From Streptomyces sp. DvalAA-14 (GTDB lineage Bacteria > Actinomycetota > Actinomycetes > Streptomycetales > Streptomycetaceae): a DNA stretch of 64,000 bases. The stretch is from NCBI RefSeq assembly GCF_900091855.1, contig NZ_FMCH01000413.1, positions 1 through 64,000 on the forward strand. The letters run 5' to 3'. How positions within the stretch are numbered: position 1 is the first letter of the stretch; each line of letters opens with the position of its first letter. The notes below the pieces were generated by a model that ran no database searches, was not told the DNA's origin, and worked only from the letters and a program-made list of their open reading frames with translations. Of this stretch, positions 1 to 9,348 are shown piece by piece. A program made the translations under genes and the position numbers.

Positions 1-668
1 CGCGCCAGGTCGAGGACGACGGTCCGGCCCCGGTAGGTCTCCACCAGGCCCTCGTCCTGCATCGTCCGCAGGCACCGCACCACCGACTCCCGCGAGGTCG
101 CCGAAGCGCCCGCCAGTTCCAGTTGGTTCATGTGCACCGAGATGGCGCCCGGCGGGGTCGGCTCGGCGACCCCGTAGCGCCTGGCCAGCTCGACGAGCAC
201 CCGGGCCACCCGCACCCGAGCGGTGTGCGCGCCGTGCCCGGCCCGCAGGATGTCGGAGTCCCGCAGCCGCGCCACCACGCTGCACAGCACGGAGGCCGAC
301 AACTTCTCGTGCTCGCCGAGTAAACGGCGGAAGGTCTCGGCGGCCACCACGACGCCGTCGACCCGGACCATCGCGATCACCGTGGCCGACCGCGGCGACC
401 CGTCCAGGCAGGACAGCTCCCCCACCAACTCGCCCGGGCCGCGCAGCGCCAGCAGGCTCGTGTAGCCGTTGTCGGAGTCGGAGGTGACCTTTGTCAGGCC
501 GTCGGTGATCAGAATGACGAAATCAGGGTGGCCGCCCTGGCGGATCAGCACCTCGCCCCGCTCCCAGGCCCGCACTCGGCCGGCCGCGCGCAGCACGACC
601 AGTTCCTCCGGTCCGAATGGCACAGGTGGCCCGGACAGTCCTGGCGGCAGACGGTCTTCGGCTGTCAT
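1..668 (-). CDS. Crp/Fnr family transcriptional regulator (C-terminus cut by window edge)
   Basis: Cyclic-nucleotide-binding type regulator. About 222 residues are visible, and the last few lie beyond the left edge. The first two thirds form the jelly-roll cNMP-like domain, with phrases such as GELVGELSCLDGSPRSATV, which corresponds to the phosphate-binding cassette region. The end is a Crp-type winged helix with SRESVVRCLRTMQDEGLVE. The start is the ATG ending at 668, which has a purine-rich GGGGGAGGGCGAGG just upstream. The gene is divergent from the PycTM-like gene at 840, with about 170 bp between them. A cNMP-sensing regulator facing a Pycsar-type membrane protein may be functional, but that link is inference. 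Whether a nucleotide is bound cannot be judged from sequence alone. Confidence 0.9.
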   Translation of the reverse strand, partial: MTAEDRLPPGLSGPPVPFGPEELVVLRAAGRVRAWERGEVLIRQGGHPDFVILITDGLTKVTSDSDNGYTSLLALRGPGELVGELSCLDGSPRSATVIAMVRVDGVVVAAETFRRLLGEHEKLSASVLCSVVARLRDSDILRAGHGAHTARVRVARVLVELARRYGVAEPTPPGAISVHMNQLELAGASATSRESVVRCLRTMQDEGLVETYRGRTVVLDLA

Positions 669-839
669 ATGACCTCGCCCTCCCCCGACGCTGTTCGAGC
701 ACATCGTAGAAAGAAAACGGCCGTTGTGGGTCAATTGACGCAGAGTCCCTCAATCTCTTCTGTCACCGTGCTAAAGGAGGGTGGGGACCCTGGGGGGCGG
801 ACGGGGGCCGAGCACATGGTGTCGGGGGGAAGGGACTTG

Positions 840-1499
840 ATGCGCGACGAAGCGACCGCGGACGCGGACCACGAGCCGGCGGGGCCGGGCGGAGCCGGTA
901 CGGGCGGGGCCGGAGCCGGAGCCGGTACGGATGGGGCCGACAGGGCCGGCCCAGCTGCCCGAGCCGACCGAGCCGACCGAGCCGACGGGGGGCACGGGGC
1001 GGCGGGACCCGGCCGGGCCGTCGACACCGCGTGGCGGATCCACGCGTCCCTCGCCGACTGGACCAGCAAAGTGGACAACAAAGCCGTCTTCGCGCTGAGC
1101 ATCGAGTCGGCCATGCTGGCCGCGACCGCGGCCCTCTCCAGCGGCGCCGCCTCCCCCCTCGGCGTCGGCAGCACGCCGGGGATCTGGCTGCTCCGGTCCG
1201 CGCTGGTCCTGCTGGCCGCCGCCGCTCTGCTGTCCATCGGGGTGGTCACGCCGCGGATGCGGGGCGGCGGGGTACGCGTGGACTGGCCGGACAACTTCAC
1301 CTACTTCGGCCACCTGCGCCTGTGGGAACCGGACGCGCTCGCCGCCCGCCTCCGCGACGCCGATCCCCTCACCTCACTGAGCCGCCAGATCGTCGCCATG
1401 TCCCAGATCGCCTGGCGCAAGTACGTCCTGGTCCGCCTCTCCCTGCTGCTCGCCGCCATCGGTGCGGCCTGCACGGTACTCGCGGAACTGCTCGGGTAG
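840..1499 (+). CDS. PycTM-like (Pycsar effector family) membrane protein
   Basis: 219-residue protein. The first ~60 residues are low-complexity Gly/Ala/Asp/Arg with ADRADRADRADGG repeats. Next comes the region VDNKAVFALSIE, which resembles the start of the Pycsar effector TM domain. Three hydrophobic segments follow: AVFALSIESAMLAATAALSS, a stretch around LLRSALVLLAAAALLSIGVV, and a C-terminal helix VRLSLLLAAIGAACTVLAEL. The start at 840 is preferred over in-frame upstream starts because GGGGGGAAGGGA lies directly before it. In the known family such proteins disrupt the membrane when a cyclic pyrimidine nucleotide is made. No cyclase gene is visible here; one could lie left of the window. 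The divergent neighbour is a Crp-type regulator. Confidence 0.65.
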   Translation: MRDEATADADHEPAGPGGAGTGGAGAGAGTDGADRAGPAARADRADRADGGHGAAGPGRAVDTAWRIHASLADWTSKVDNKAVFALSIESAMLAATAALSSGAASPLGVGSTPGIWLLRSALVLLAAAALLSIGVVTPRMRGGGVRVDWPDNFTYFGHLRLWEPDALAARLRDADPLTSLSRQIVAMSQIAWRKYVLVRLSLLLAAIGAACTVLAELLG

Positions 1500-1548
1500 C
1501 GCGGCGCGGCACCGGGGTACGGGCGGCGCGGAGCCGAGGACTCGCGGG

Positions 1549-3861
1549 TCAGGAGGGGCCGGTCGCCGCGGCCCGGCAGCGGGTGCTCGCTTCGGCGTCC
1601 CCGATGGACGCGAAGACCTCCGCCGCCCGTGCGAAGGCACGGCGGCTGTCCTCGGTGCCGCCCTCCTCGGCCAGCAGGGCGGCCAGTCCTTCCAGGGCGC
1701 GCCCCTGCAGGTAGTTCGCCTCGAACGCGTCCATGAGGGCGGTCGCCCGGGTGAGCGCCGCGATCGCCTCGGTGCGGCGGCCGAGCAGCGCCAGGCACTG
1801 GCCGATGTGCGACAGCGAGTGCGGCCGCAGGTGCGCGGCGATGCCCGGCGTGATCCCGGAGCTTTCGTCGGTCACCAACGCGAGCGCGAGGCGGTACTGC
1901 TCCAGCGCTTCCTCGTGCTTCCCGCTGTCCCGCAGGCAGAAGCCGACATTGGTGACACACGTGTAGCGGACATGCGCGTCCCCCAGGGACGTGGACATCT
2001 CGGCCGCCCGGGACGCGGCCGCGGTCGCCTCCTCCAGCCGCCCGAGCATGCGCAGCGCGTTCGCGGCATACAGGCGCGACCATACGATCTGCGCCGTCGC
2101 GCCGCTGCGGACGGCCAGGGACATGGCCTCGGCGGCGAACCGCAGGGACGCTTCATGGTCCGCGGGCGGCTGCCCGTGGGCCCAGGCGAGGTAGTTGAGC
2201 TGGGCGGCCTGCTGCACCGGGTCGCCGAGGGCCGCGGCGGCCCGCGCGCCCAGCCTGAACACCTCGGTCCAGTGCCGTCCGTGGATCCACCGGTCGGAGA
2301 ACCAGTGCATGGACTCGGCGCAGTCGAGGACCGCGGTGTGCCGCCCGCTCGCGGCGGCCTGCCGCAGCGCGCCCAGCCAGTTGTCCACCGACGCGCGCAG
2401 CCAGCGTTCGGCCTCCTCGGCCGAGGCCAGGGGGGCGAGGTCGGGGTCGGGGTGTTCGGGACGGCCGTAGCCGGGTTCGAACCACCGCCCGGCCGTCGTG
2501 GCCGTCCGCAGCAGCCATGACGTGGCCCGCCGCGTGACCTCCGCACGCGCCGCCGGGGTCTCCTCCGCCTGGAAGCGGTCGCGGGCGAACAACCGGACCA
2601 GGTCGTGGAAGCGGTAGCGGCCGGCGGCGCCGTCCAGCAGCAGGCCGAGGTCCACGAGGTCGTCGAGCGCGTCCCACGCCTCCTCGATCGGCAGTCCGCC
2701 GGCGACGGCCGTCAGGTCGGCGTCGAAGTCCTGGCCGGGGATCACCGCCAGACGCCGAAACAACTGCCGGGCGGGCGGCGCGAGTTGCTCGTACGACATG
2801 CCGAACGCGTTGGCGATCTTGAGGTCGCCTGCCTTGAACTGCGCCAGTCGGCGTTCCTCGTCGGCCAGCCGTCCGGCGAGTTCGGCGGCCTCCCACTCGG
2901 GCCGGCTGGCCAGCCGGTTGCCGATGATCCGCAGCGCCAGCGGCAGACCTCCGCACAGTTCGGCGAGCCGGTCGAGGTCCGACTCCGCGTCGTACGCCGC
3001 GCGTTCGCCCACGATCGCGGTGAGCAGTTCGGCGGCTTCCCGCAACGGCAGCGGACCGAGCACGAGCCTGCGCACCCCCTCCAGACCCGCCAGCAGCCGC
3101 CGGGTGGTGATCACCGCGCGCCCGGCGCCGCCGCCCGGCAGCAGCGGGCGCACCTGCTCCTCCGACGCGGCATTGTCGAGGACCACCAGGACCCGCTTGT
3201 CCCGCAGCGACGACCGGTACAGCCAGGCGCGTTCGCAGGTGTCGTCGGGGATGCGGCGGTCCGGGACACCCAGCGCGCGCAGCAGCGACCGCAGGGCGTC
3301 GTCGGGAGCCAGCGGCTGTTGGGACATGCCGAACAGATCGAGGAAGAAGACCCCGCCGGGAAAACTCGGCCGTACGGAATGGGCGGCGCGGACGGCGAAC
3401 GACGTCTTCCCCAGCCCCGCCGAGCCGGTGACCACACCCACCACACCGACGCCGGGCGAGCTCTCCGCGTACACGAGTTCGCTCATCCAGAGCAGTTCGG
3501 CGGCGCGGCCGGTGAAGTCCGGGATCGTACGCGGCAGTTCGCACAGTCCGCTCGGGCCGCTCAGGCCACTCGGACCGCCGGGGCCACTCGGTCCGCTCGG
3601 TTCGCCAGGGCTACTCGGACCGCGCGAGCCGCCCGGACGCGTCCAGTGATCCCGCAGCCTGCCCTCACGCGCCAGCTCGATCAGCCGCGTTCGGGCATCC
3701 CCGTCGAGCGACAGCGCGTCGGCCAACGCCGTCACCGTCCGCTGCTGCGGCCCTCTGCTGCGCCCGCGCTCCATGTCCGACAGCGTCCGCGCGCTGACCC
3801 CCGACGCCTCGCCCAACTGCTCCAACGTCAGGCGCGCCGCCCGCCGGTGGCCGCGCAGCAC
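1549..3861 (-). CDS. XRE-type HTH / NB-ARC ATPase / TPR transcriptional regulator
   Basis: 770 residues, in order: an XRE-like helix-turn-helix (1-65, LEQLGEASGVSARTLSDMERG), a collagen-like Gly-Pro-Ser linker (about 78-106), an NB-ARC STAND ATPase with Walker A GSAGLGKT (146-153), Walker B RVLVVLDNA and GLPLALRIIG, then TPR-like repeats to the end. This architecture is typical of AfsR/SARP-related actinobacterial regulators without the SARP DNA-binding domain. The GTG start at 3861 is the first available one. The frame stays open upstream without a usual start codon, so the true N-terminus may differ slightly. It is divergent from the large NTPase operon at 4229 and could regulate it, which is inference. 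Confidence 0.88.
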   Translation of the reverse strand: MLRGHRRAARLTLEQLGEASGVSARTLSDMERGRSRGPQQRTVTALADALSLDGDARTRLIELAREGRLRDHWTRPGGSRGPSSPGEPSGPSGPGGPSGLSGPSGLCELPRTIPDFTGRAAELLWMSELVYAESSPGVGVVGVVTGSAGLGKTSFAVRAAHSVRPSFPGGVFFLDLFGMSQQPLAPDDALRSLLRALGVPDRRIPDDTCERAWLYRSSLRDKRVLVVLDNAASEEQVRPLLPGGGAGRAVITTRRLLAGLEGVRRLVLGPLPLREAAELLTAIVGERAAYDAESDLDRLAELCGGLPLALRIIGNRLASRPEWEAAELAGRLADEERRLAQFKAGDLKIANAFGMSYEQLAPPARQLFRRLAVIPGQDFDADLTAVAGGLPIEEAWDALDDLVDLGLLLDGAAGRYRFHDLVRLFARDRFQAEETPAARAEVTRRATSWLLRTATTAGRWFEPGYGRPEHPDPDLAPLASAEEAERWLRASVDNWLGALRQAAASGRHTAVLDCAESMHWFSDRWIHGRHWTEVFRLGARAAAALGDPVQQAAQLNYLAWAHGQPPADHEASLRFAAEAMSLAVRSGATAQIVWSRLYAANALRMLGRLEEATAAASRAAEMSTSLGDAHVRYTCVTNVGFCLRDSGKHEEALEQYRLALALVTDESSGITPGIAAHLRPHSLSHIGQCLALLGRRTEAIAALTRATALMDAFEANYLQGRALEGLAALLAEEGGTEDSRRAFARAAEVFASIGDAEASTRCRAAATGPS

Positions 3862-4228
3862 CTCCCCGAACCCAGGACCCTCACCCAGTCGCTCAGTGAT
3901 GGCGCCACACCCCTTCCCAGCAGCGAAGTCCGCCCGCCGAGCCGCACCCGGACCCCCGACTGGGCCCGTTCTATCACCCGCGCGGCCGACGCATCACCGA
4001 CCCGTCGCCGGCCGAGGCGGGCCGGGCCCAGCAGAAGAGCGAGGACGGCCACGCCCGGGGCCAGCCGGTCCCCTGCCCTGACGAAGTCCTCCGGTGACCC
4101 GGCGGGCGCCATGGCACTGCCGGCCGCGCCAGTTCAGCGAAATCGGTGCGAAAGCCACCGCCCCAGAGCACAATTGACGACCCGCCGTCCATTTGTGGCG
4201 GCCGGCGGGTCAGTCACCTGGAGACGTC
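3862..4228. other. Divergent intergenic region
   Basis: About 370 bp between the NB-ARC regulator and the large NTPase operon. I see no gene on either strand that looks coding. Promoters for both units are expected here, but no clear -35/-10 pair or operator was identified. Confidence 0.5.
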
Positions 4229-7200
4229 ATGTCGGTGGGGAAGCAGGCGTTGTTCGAGCGGCTGGACCGGGGTCCGTCCTTCTTGCTCCTGGGGCAGAGC
4301 TATCTGTCCATCGAAACGGGACACGACCCCCTGGTGGGGCCGCTGGCCAGGTCACTGGGCATGGACAGCTTGCCCGAGACCGCCTACAAGGCGCTTCTTG
4401 GCGCCGCTCCCGACAACCGGGAGGCAGCGGCCAAGGCGATCAGCGACGCCGGACGGGCACTGGTACTGCCGCCGTCATTGAAGACCACACTGGAGTTCCC
4501 TTGGAACGGCGTGGTCTCCTCGGCCATCGATCCCTCGTGGCGGCTGGGTCTCCAACAGGACTGGAGGACGGTCCAGGAGACGGTGCCCCAGCGCGACCGA
4601 ACGCGCCTGTCCCGCGACAAGGCCGACGTCCAGGCGCTCATGCTCTTCGGAGGCGTTGACCAGCCGGTCGATGAGAAGCCGCCCGCGACGAAGATGGAGC
4701 TGTCGCGACGCAGAGCGCTTGCGGCTGAGGCTCTGTCGCGGATCATTACGGACGGACTGACCCCGCGGGGTCTGCTGGTGGTGGAAGGCTGGTCGCTCAA
4801 CGACTGGCTCGACCCGGAGACGCTGTACAGCCAGATCTGCGACGCGGTTCCGAACCAGGTGCACCTGTTCTCCACGACCGACGACATCCTCGCGGACGAG
4901 TTCGTACGTGAGGCGATACATCTGAAAGTGCTTGTCCCGCATCGGGAGACCTTCGCGTCCTTGGTGGAGGAGGCGCGCAGCACTGGTCGTTTGAGCGACA
5001 GCGGCTCGACCACCACCTCGACACACGCGGTCCGCGTCGGCGAGCGGCGCCTGCCCATCGACCGGAGTCGCTGGCAGCGGATTCTGCCGTACGCCCGCCC
5101 GGTGGACGTGGACCTCCTCGACGATCCGCCGGCTGAGTCCAAGCATCGGCGCTTCCAGAAGTTCCGCGAGTTCCTCGGTGCGAGCGACGGCTCGCCGACC
5201 TGGTGGGCCCATGCCCGCGACCTTCCCTTCCAGCGCAACTTCGAGAAGATCCTGGCGGACTTGGTGGAGGATGCCGCGACATCCCCCGAACGGCAGGGGC
5301 CGCTCCTGGTCGTCGGTCAGTCAGGGACGGGGAAGAGCGTCGCTCTGGCCCGGCTGGCCTTCCAAACCGCCCGGAGCGGGAGGCGCGTCGTCGTCCACAT
5401 CCCGCGCAAGTCGACCCGCCCGGAGTTTCAAGCCCTCGATGACTTCTGTCTGTGGGCGGAGGAAAAGTCAGGAGCAAACACGCTGATCGTGTGGGACGGC
5501 ATGTTGGAACCTGATGAATACCAGCGGCTCTTCGACTATCTGCGCAGCCGGGGCCGCAAGGTGGTCATGGTCGGCAGTTGCTACTGGGATGCGGACCAGT
5601 TCGGCGACGGTGGCGGGAGAAAGCGCGGTCGGGCCGACAAACCCGTGCGGACGGCCCTGCGATATCGGAGGGGCAAGGATTTCGTCGAGGCACCGGCCAC
5701 CATCGCCGGAAAGGAGCTTGACCGATTCACCCGCTACCTGGCGGACTTCGGCATCGTCCTCAAGGGCGCGGACGAATCGATCGTGGCCCACGATCGGTCC
5801 TTCCTGTCGGCTCTGTACCGCCTGCTGCCCGACGCGCACGCCCCGCTGTCGCGCGGCTTGGTCCTCGAACTGAGGCGCTCCGAGGAGCGTCTCGGCCATG
5901 CCGCCCGTACATCGATCCATTACGAACCGCCCACCATCATGGCGGCGGCGCTGGAGGAGGCCGGCCTGCTGCACGGCCTGGACGCGCGTGCGGGTGCCGC
6001 GGAGGAGAGCACCGCCGCCTGGCAGGACGACCCGTACGAGCGTCTCCTCAGCTTGATCCTGCTGATTCACAGCCACGGCCTGCGCACGCCACTCGAACTC
6101 GCCCTGCGCACCATCGGCCGCGACGGTGTCCGGAATCTTCCGGACCTGCTGAGTGGCATAGACATCATCCGCTGGGACGAGGACGAACAGGACAATTACA
6201 CCCTCGGGGGGCGCAACCAGTTGGAGGCGACCCTGCTGACCAACTCCCGCAGGTGGGGGGAGGAGCGGGAGGCGGATCAGATAGCCGAAGTGATCCAGCT
6301 GGTCAGGGCCGACTCCCGAGCCCGTAACGGTGGCCCGGAAATCGAGTTCGTCATGGCGCTTCTCACCGCGATCGGCCCGCAGAAGAACCGGGAACAGCGG
6401 AAGTACGCCGCCCAGTACCTGCCGATCGCTGATTCCATCGCCAAGCTGAGAATGCTGGTCTCCAACCCGGTGATTTATGCACGGCTGACCCACAAAGAAG
6501 TGAACATGCGGCGTGAGTGGGCGGTGTGGGACCAGCGCCGACAGGGGCCGGACGTCGCCCTGCGACGCCGCGCCCTGGAGGCGGCGCAGGAGGCCGTGGA
6601 CGAGGCTCTGCGGGAAGCGGAGGACCTGGGTCACCGACGGGACATCCGTATGAACCTCTACGTCGAGCAGGCCAGCGTCCGCGGCTCACAACTGTACGAG
6701 CTGCTCCACTCCGGACCCGACGGCGGCGTCCCTCAGCCGCTGCCGAGCGAGGAGTACATCTCGGGCGAGCTCCGGGAGCTCAAACGAAGCGTCCAGTCGG
6801 CTCTGGAGTGCGAAGCAACCAACTACTACCCGGTGGACGTGCTCTGCTGGGCGACTCGCGACACGTTCAAAGCGGGAGCCCTGTCCGACGAGGCCGCGGC
6901 CACCTTGGTCGGTGACTGCCTGAGCGCCCTGACCGTCATCGACCCGGAGACGCTGGAGCCCGGACAAGCCGGCCTCTACCACAGCAAGTTCGTGGAAATC
7001 GCCTCGCTTGCCCGCGACCATTTCCTGGCCGAGCAGCAGTTGAAAAAGCTGGAGGCGTACGACGAGCCGCTGGCGGCCTTCCTCTATGCCCTGAAAGTCA
7101 GTGGCTTCCTCAACAACGAACCCCGTCAGGAGGGTGTGCAGCAGGCGCTGGATCATCTCAGGCGCAATCCCCTCCGACTGCAGGACGAACGCTGCGCGCG

Positions 7201-7771
7201 CCTGGCCGTCGACCTGCTGTGGTTCGCGCGAACCGGTGAGCGCTTCCTCTCCGGTGAGCGCCAGACCCTGCCGCTGGATCAGGCTGCCTGGCGGGAATGC
7301 CTCGAACTCACGGAACTCGCCTCGACCTACAACGCGATGCCTTCGCTCAGGGTCCACTTCATGCGAGCCCTGGCGCTCTTCCACCTGGGCAGCACCGACC
7401 GGGCGATGGAGGCGTTCCGGGACCTCGACCGGCTCTCACTGGAACAGCGGGATCGCCGCCGCGTGATCAACGTCTACCTGTCGAGTTGGGAGGACGGCGC
7501 TCCTCGCGTCTTCCGGGCCCGGGTCCTCCGGGTCGACACGGACTTCCACGGCGGTCGCTGCTGGGTGGAGGGGTACCAGCGGGAGCTCCCCTTCGACCCG
7601 TCCGGCTTCGGACCCGACCAGGCCGTCGAAGGCAGGACGCTGGACGCCTACATCTCGTTCAACATGATCGGTCCGCGGCTGGAGCCCCCTCGGGAACCCG
7701 GCGAGCGTCGCGGGCCCACTCTCCTGGGGCCGGCCGCCCAGCAGCAGAGCGACGTACGAGGTGCACGGTGA
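4229..7771 (+). CDS. Giant P-loop NTPase with SIR2-like N-terminal region
   Basis: 1180 residues. The N-terminus (about 12-130) has FLLLGQSYLSIETGHDPL and a later FPWNGVVSSAIDPSW. These recall the nucleotide-binding start and the TTN-D-type motif of SIR2-like defence proteins, but the match is weak. A STAND-like P-loop core follows: Walker A VVGQSGTGKS near residue 365, a Walker-B-like TLIVWDG near 417, and a sensor-like VVMVGSCY. The remaining ~650 residues are predicted helical and TPR-like, as in STAND sensors. The ATG at 4229 is chosen because GGAGA sits 5 bases upstream. The stop overlaps the next gene's GTG by 4 bases, so the two are translationally coupled. Function is not established; a defence or signalling NTPase is the most likely guess. 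Confidence 0.75.
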   Translation: MSVGKQALFERLDRGPSFLLLGQSYLSIETGHDPLVGPLARSLGMDSLPETAYKALLGAAPDNREAAAKAISDAGRALVLPPSLKTTLEFPWNGVVSSAIDPSWRLGLQQDWRTVQETVPQRDRTRLSRDKADVQALMLFGGVDQPVDEKPPATKMELSRRRALAAEALSRIITDGLTPRGLLVVEGWSLNDWLDPETLYSQICDAVPNQVHLFSTTDDILADEFVREAIHLKVLVPHRETFASLVEEARSTGRLSDSGSTTTSTHAVRVGERRLPIDRSRWQRILPYARPVDVDLLDDPPAESKHRRFQKFREFLGASDGSPTWWAHARDLPFQRNFEKILADLVEDAATSPERQGPLLVVGQSGTGKSVALARLAFQTARSGRRVVVHIPRKSTRPEFQALDDFCLWAEEKSGANTLIVWDGMLEPDEYQRLFDYLRSRGRKVVMVGSCYWDADQFGDGGGRKRGRADKPVRTALRYRRGKDFVEAPATIAGKELDRFTRYLADFGIVLKGADESIVAHDRSFLSALYRLLPDAHAPLSRGLVLELRRSEERLGHAARTSIHYEPPTIMAAALEEAGLLHGLDARAGAAEESTAAWQDDPYERLLSLILLIHSHGLRTPLELALRTIGRDGVRNLPDLLSGIDIIRWDEDEQDNYTLGGRNQLEATLLTNSRRWGEEREADQIAEVIQLVRADSRARNGGPEIEFVMALLTAIGPQKNREQRKYAAQYLPIADSIAKLRMLVSNPVIYARLTHKEVNMRREWAVWDQRRQGPDVALRRRALEAAQEAVDEALREAEDLGHRRDIRMNLYVEQASVRGSQLYELLHSGPDGGVPQPLPSEEYISGELRELKRSVQSALECEATNYYPVDVLCWATRDTFKAGALSDEAAATLVGDCLSALTVIDPETLEPGQAGLYHSKFVEIASLARDHFLAEQQLKKLEAYDEPLAAFLYALKVSGFLNNEPRQEGVQQALDHLRRNPLRLQDERCARLAVDLLWFARTGERFLSGERQTLPLDQAAWRECLELTELASTYNAMPSLRVHFMRALALFHLGSTDRAMEAFRDLDRLSLEQRDRRRVINVYLSSWEDGAPRVFRARVLRVDTDFHGGRCWVEGYQRELPFDPSGFGPDQAVEGRTLDAYISFNMIGPRLEPPREPGERRGPTLLGPAAQQQSDVRGAR

Positions 7772-8703
7772 CTACGGCGCAGCCCACGCCGCCGGCCGCA
7801 CCCGAAGTCGCCTGGAATCGCATCTCCCGCATCCATCGGAATCTCGACCGGCTGGCCCGCCACCTCTTGAAGCGTCCAGCGGGCGCGGACGTCAGCCTGC
7901 CTCCACCGGACTTCACCCACCCGCAGACCGCCTTCTACTTCGCCACGATCTGGATGCGGGCGTGGTACTCGGAAGCCTGGGCGGCGTCCAGCAGGTGGCT
8001 CTACGAACAGGCCGCGGCCCTGGGACATACGCCGCCCGAGAAGGACTTCGCGGACACGATGCGCCGGTTACGCGCGTTCCTGGTCCATCACATGGACGCC
8101 TCGGTCTCCGAGGGCGAGGAGACCGAGCGGGTGTGCAACGAGTGGTTCGAGCGGGCCTGCGGGTCCGTCGTGCCGCAGTCCGCCTTCGAATGGCATCACT
8201 GCTTGGCCAGGCTGCTCGAACAGAACGAGGCCTATGCCCACTTCATGCTGGCCATAGCCAAGTCCGTCGAGCGCAGTCCGGAGAAGTCCACGCTGGTGTT
8301 GCAGTGGCGTGCCGCCCTGGAGCGTCAGGACTATCCCCGCTACCGGCAGAGCCTTCAGGAGGCGGCGGGAGACCTGGGGCTGCAGCGGCTCAACGAGCAG
8401 AAGCTGGACAGCATCCATTCCAGGTACCGGGTGCGGTGGGCGAAGGCCCTCGAAAAACTGGGGCACGACGCCGACTTCGACCGTGAGATCCGGCTGCGCG
8501 CCGAGTGGGCCCTGCTCGCCGACACGAGCGGCGCCCTGATCGTCTCCGCCTCGGACGTCATGGAGGCCCTTGAGCTCTCCCCCGGCCCCCAGGTGGCCCA
8601 TGCCCTGCGTCTCGCACAAATCCTGCGGGAATTCCACCCCGACGACTCGGCCGAGCAGCTTCTGCGGCGCCTGGCCGGTCAGTGGGTCGCCGCACGACAG
8701 TAG
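7768..8703 (+). CDS. Hypothetical partner of the giant NTPase
   Basis: 311 residues starting at GTG within the GTGA overlap with the preceding NTPase gene. The protein is soluble, rich in Trp, Arg and Glu, and looks mostly alpha-helical, with no transmembrane segment and no recognised catalytic motif. The overlap means both proteins are probably made in fixed ratio and may form a complex. I do not recognise the family. It is followed by a convergent acetyltransferase, so the operon ends here. Confidence 0.8.
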   Translation: MTTAQPTPPAAPEVAWNRISRIHRNLDRLARHLLKRPAGADVSLPPPDFTHPQTAFYFATIWMRAWYSEAWAASSRWLYEQAAALGHTPPEKDFADTMRRLRAFLVHHMDASVSEGEETERVCNEWFERACGSVVPQSAFEWHHCLARLLEQNEAYAHFMLAIAKSVERSPEKSTLVLQWRAALERQDYPRYRQSLQEAAGDLGLQRLNEQKLDSIHSRYRVRWAKALEKLGHDADFDREIRLRAEWALLADTSGALIVSASDVMEALELSPGPQVAHALRLAQILREFHPDDSAEQLLRRLAGQWVAARQ

Positions 8704-8745
8704 GTGCACGCGCGGCACCGGCGTGCCCGATGGTTGTCCGTCGGC

Positions 8746-9294
8746 TCAACGGGACGGCATGACCGGGGACCACACCCCGAACCACTGCTCGGCGCCGTAC
8801 TCCTCGAACCGCTCCACCTCGGTGAACCCCAGCTTCGCCGCGAGGCGCATCGCGCGGCCGTTGACGGTCTGCGTGCAGAGCACCACCGGCTCGCCGGCCA
8901 GCGCGTCGGCGTACCAGCCGAGCGCCGCCGCGCACGCCTCGGCGGCGTATCCGCGGCCCCACGCCGCCGGCAGGAATAGGTAGCCGAGTTCGGCCTCCCC
9001 GGCTTCCGGACGGACGTGGCCCGGACGCTGTGCGTCGCGCCGATCCAACGTGGTCATGCCGATCATCGCCCCATCGAGATCGACCACAAAACAGCCAGGG
9101 CGCCGCCCGGGCACGGCGGGCACCGCGCGCTCAAGCTCATCACGCGGACGGGGGCCACCGATATAGGTGCCCACCTCCGGCGAGGCGAACAACTCGACAA
9201 ACGCCGCACGGTCCCGGGCCTCGGACGCGCGGAGCACGAGCCGCTCGGTCCTGATCGGGGCAGGTGGCCAGGCAACGGGTCCGGACGCAGTCAT
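8746..9294 (-). CDS. GNAT family N-acetyltransferase (RimJ/RimL type)
   Basis: About 182 residues. It begins with RTERLVLRA, the typical start of RimJ/RimL-like acetyltransferases that act on protein N-termini or small amines. The acetyl-CoA pyrophosphate-binding region is GYLFLPAAWGRGYAAEACAA, where RGYA corresponds to the Q/R-x-x-G-x-G/A motif. The family-typical NGRAMRLAAKLGFTEVE follows near the C-terminus. The ATG ending at 9294 is preferred over the longer reading frame, which adds only ten non-conserved residues. It is convergent with the two-gene NTPase operon. The substrate cannot be predicted. Confidence 0.88.
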   Translation of the reverse strand: MTASGPVAWPPAPIRTERLVLRASEARDRAAFVELFASPEVGTYIGGPRPRDELERAVPAVPGRRPGCFVVDLDGAMIGMTTLDRRDAQRPGHVRPEAGEAELGYLFLPAAWGRGYAAEACAAALGWYADALAGEPVVLCTQTVNGRAMRLAAKLGFTEVERFEEYGAEQWFGVWSPVMPSR

Positions 9295-9348
9295 CACGAC
9301 GAGCCTAGCCAGCAGGCTCGGCAACGATCAAGCCTCCGGACCGATCAT

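Noticed and set aside
1-1499. A complete Pycsar defence system
   Set aside because: No nucleotide cyclase is visible; only the effector-like protein and a Crp regulator are present.
2605-4659. Long plus-strand frame opposite the NB-ARC regulator
   Set aside because: It is antisense to a gene with clear domain motifs; its residues are Arg/Gln-rich with no family resemblance, typical of a shadow frame in GC-rich DNA.
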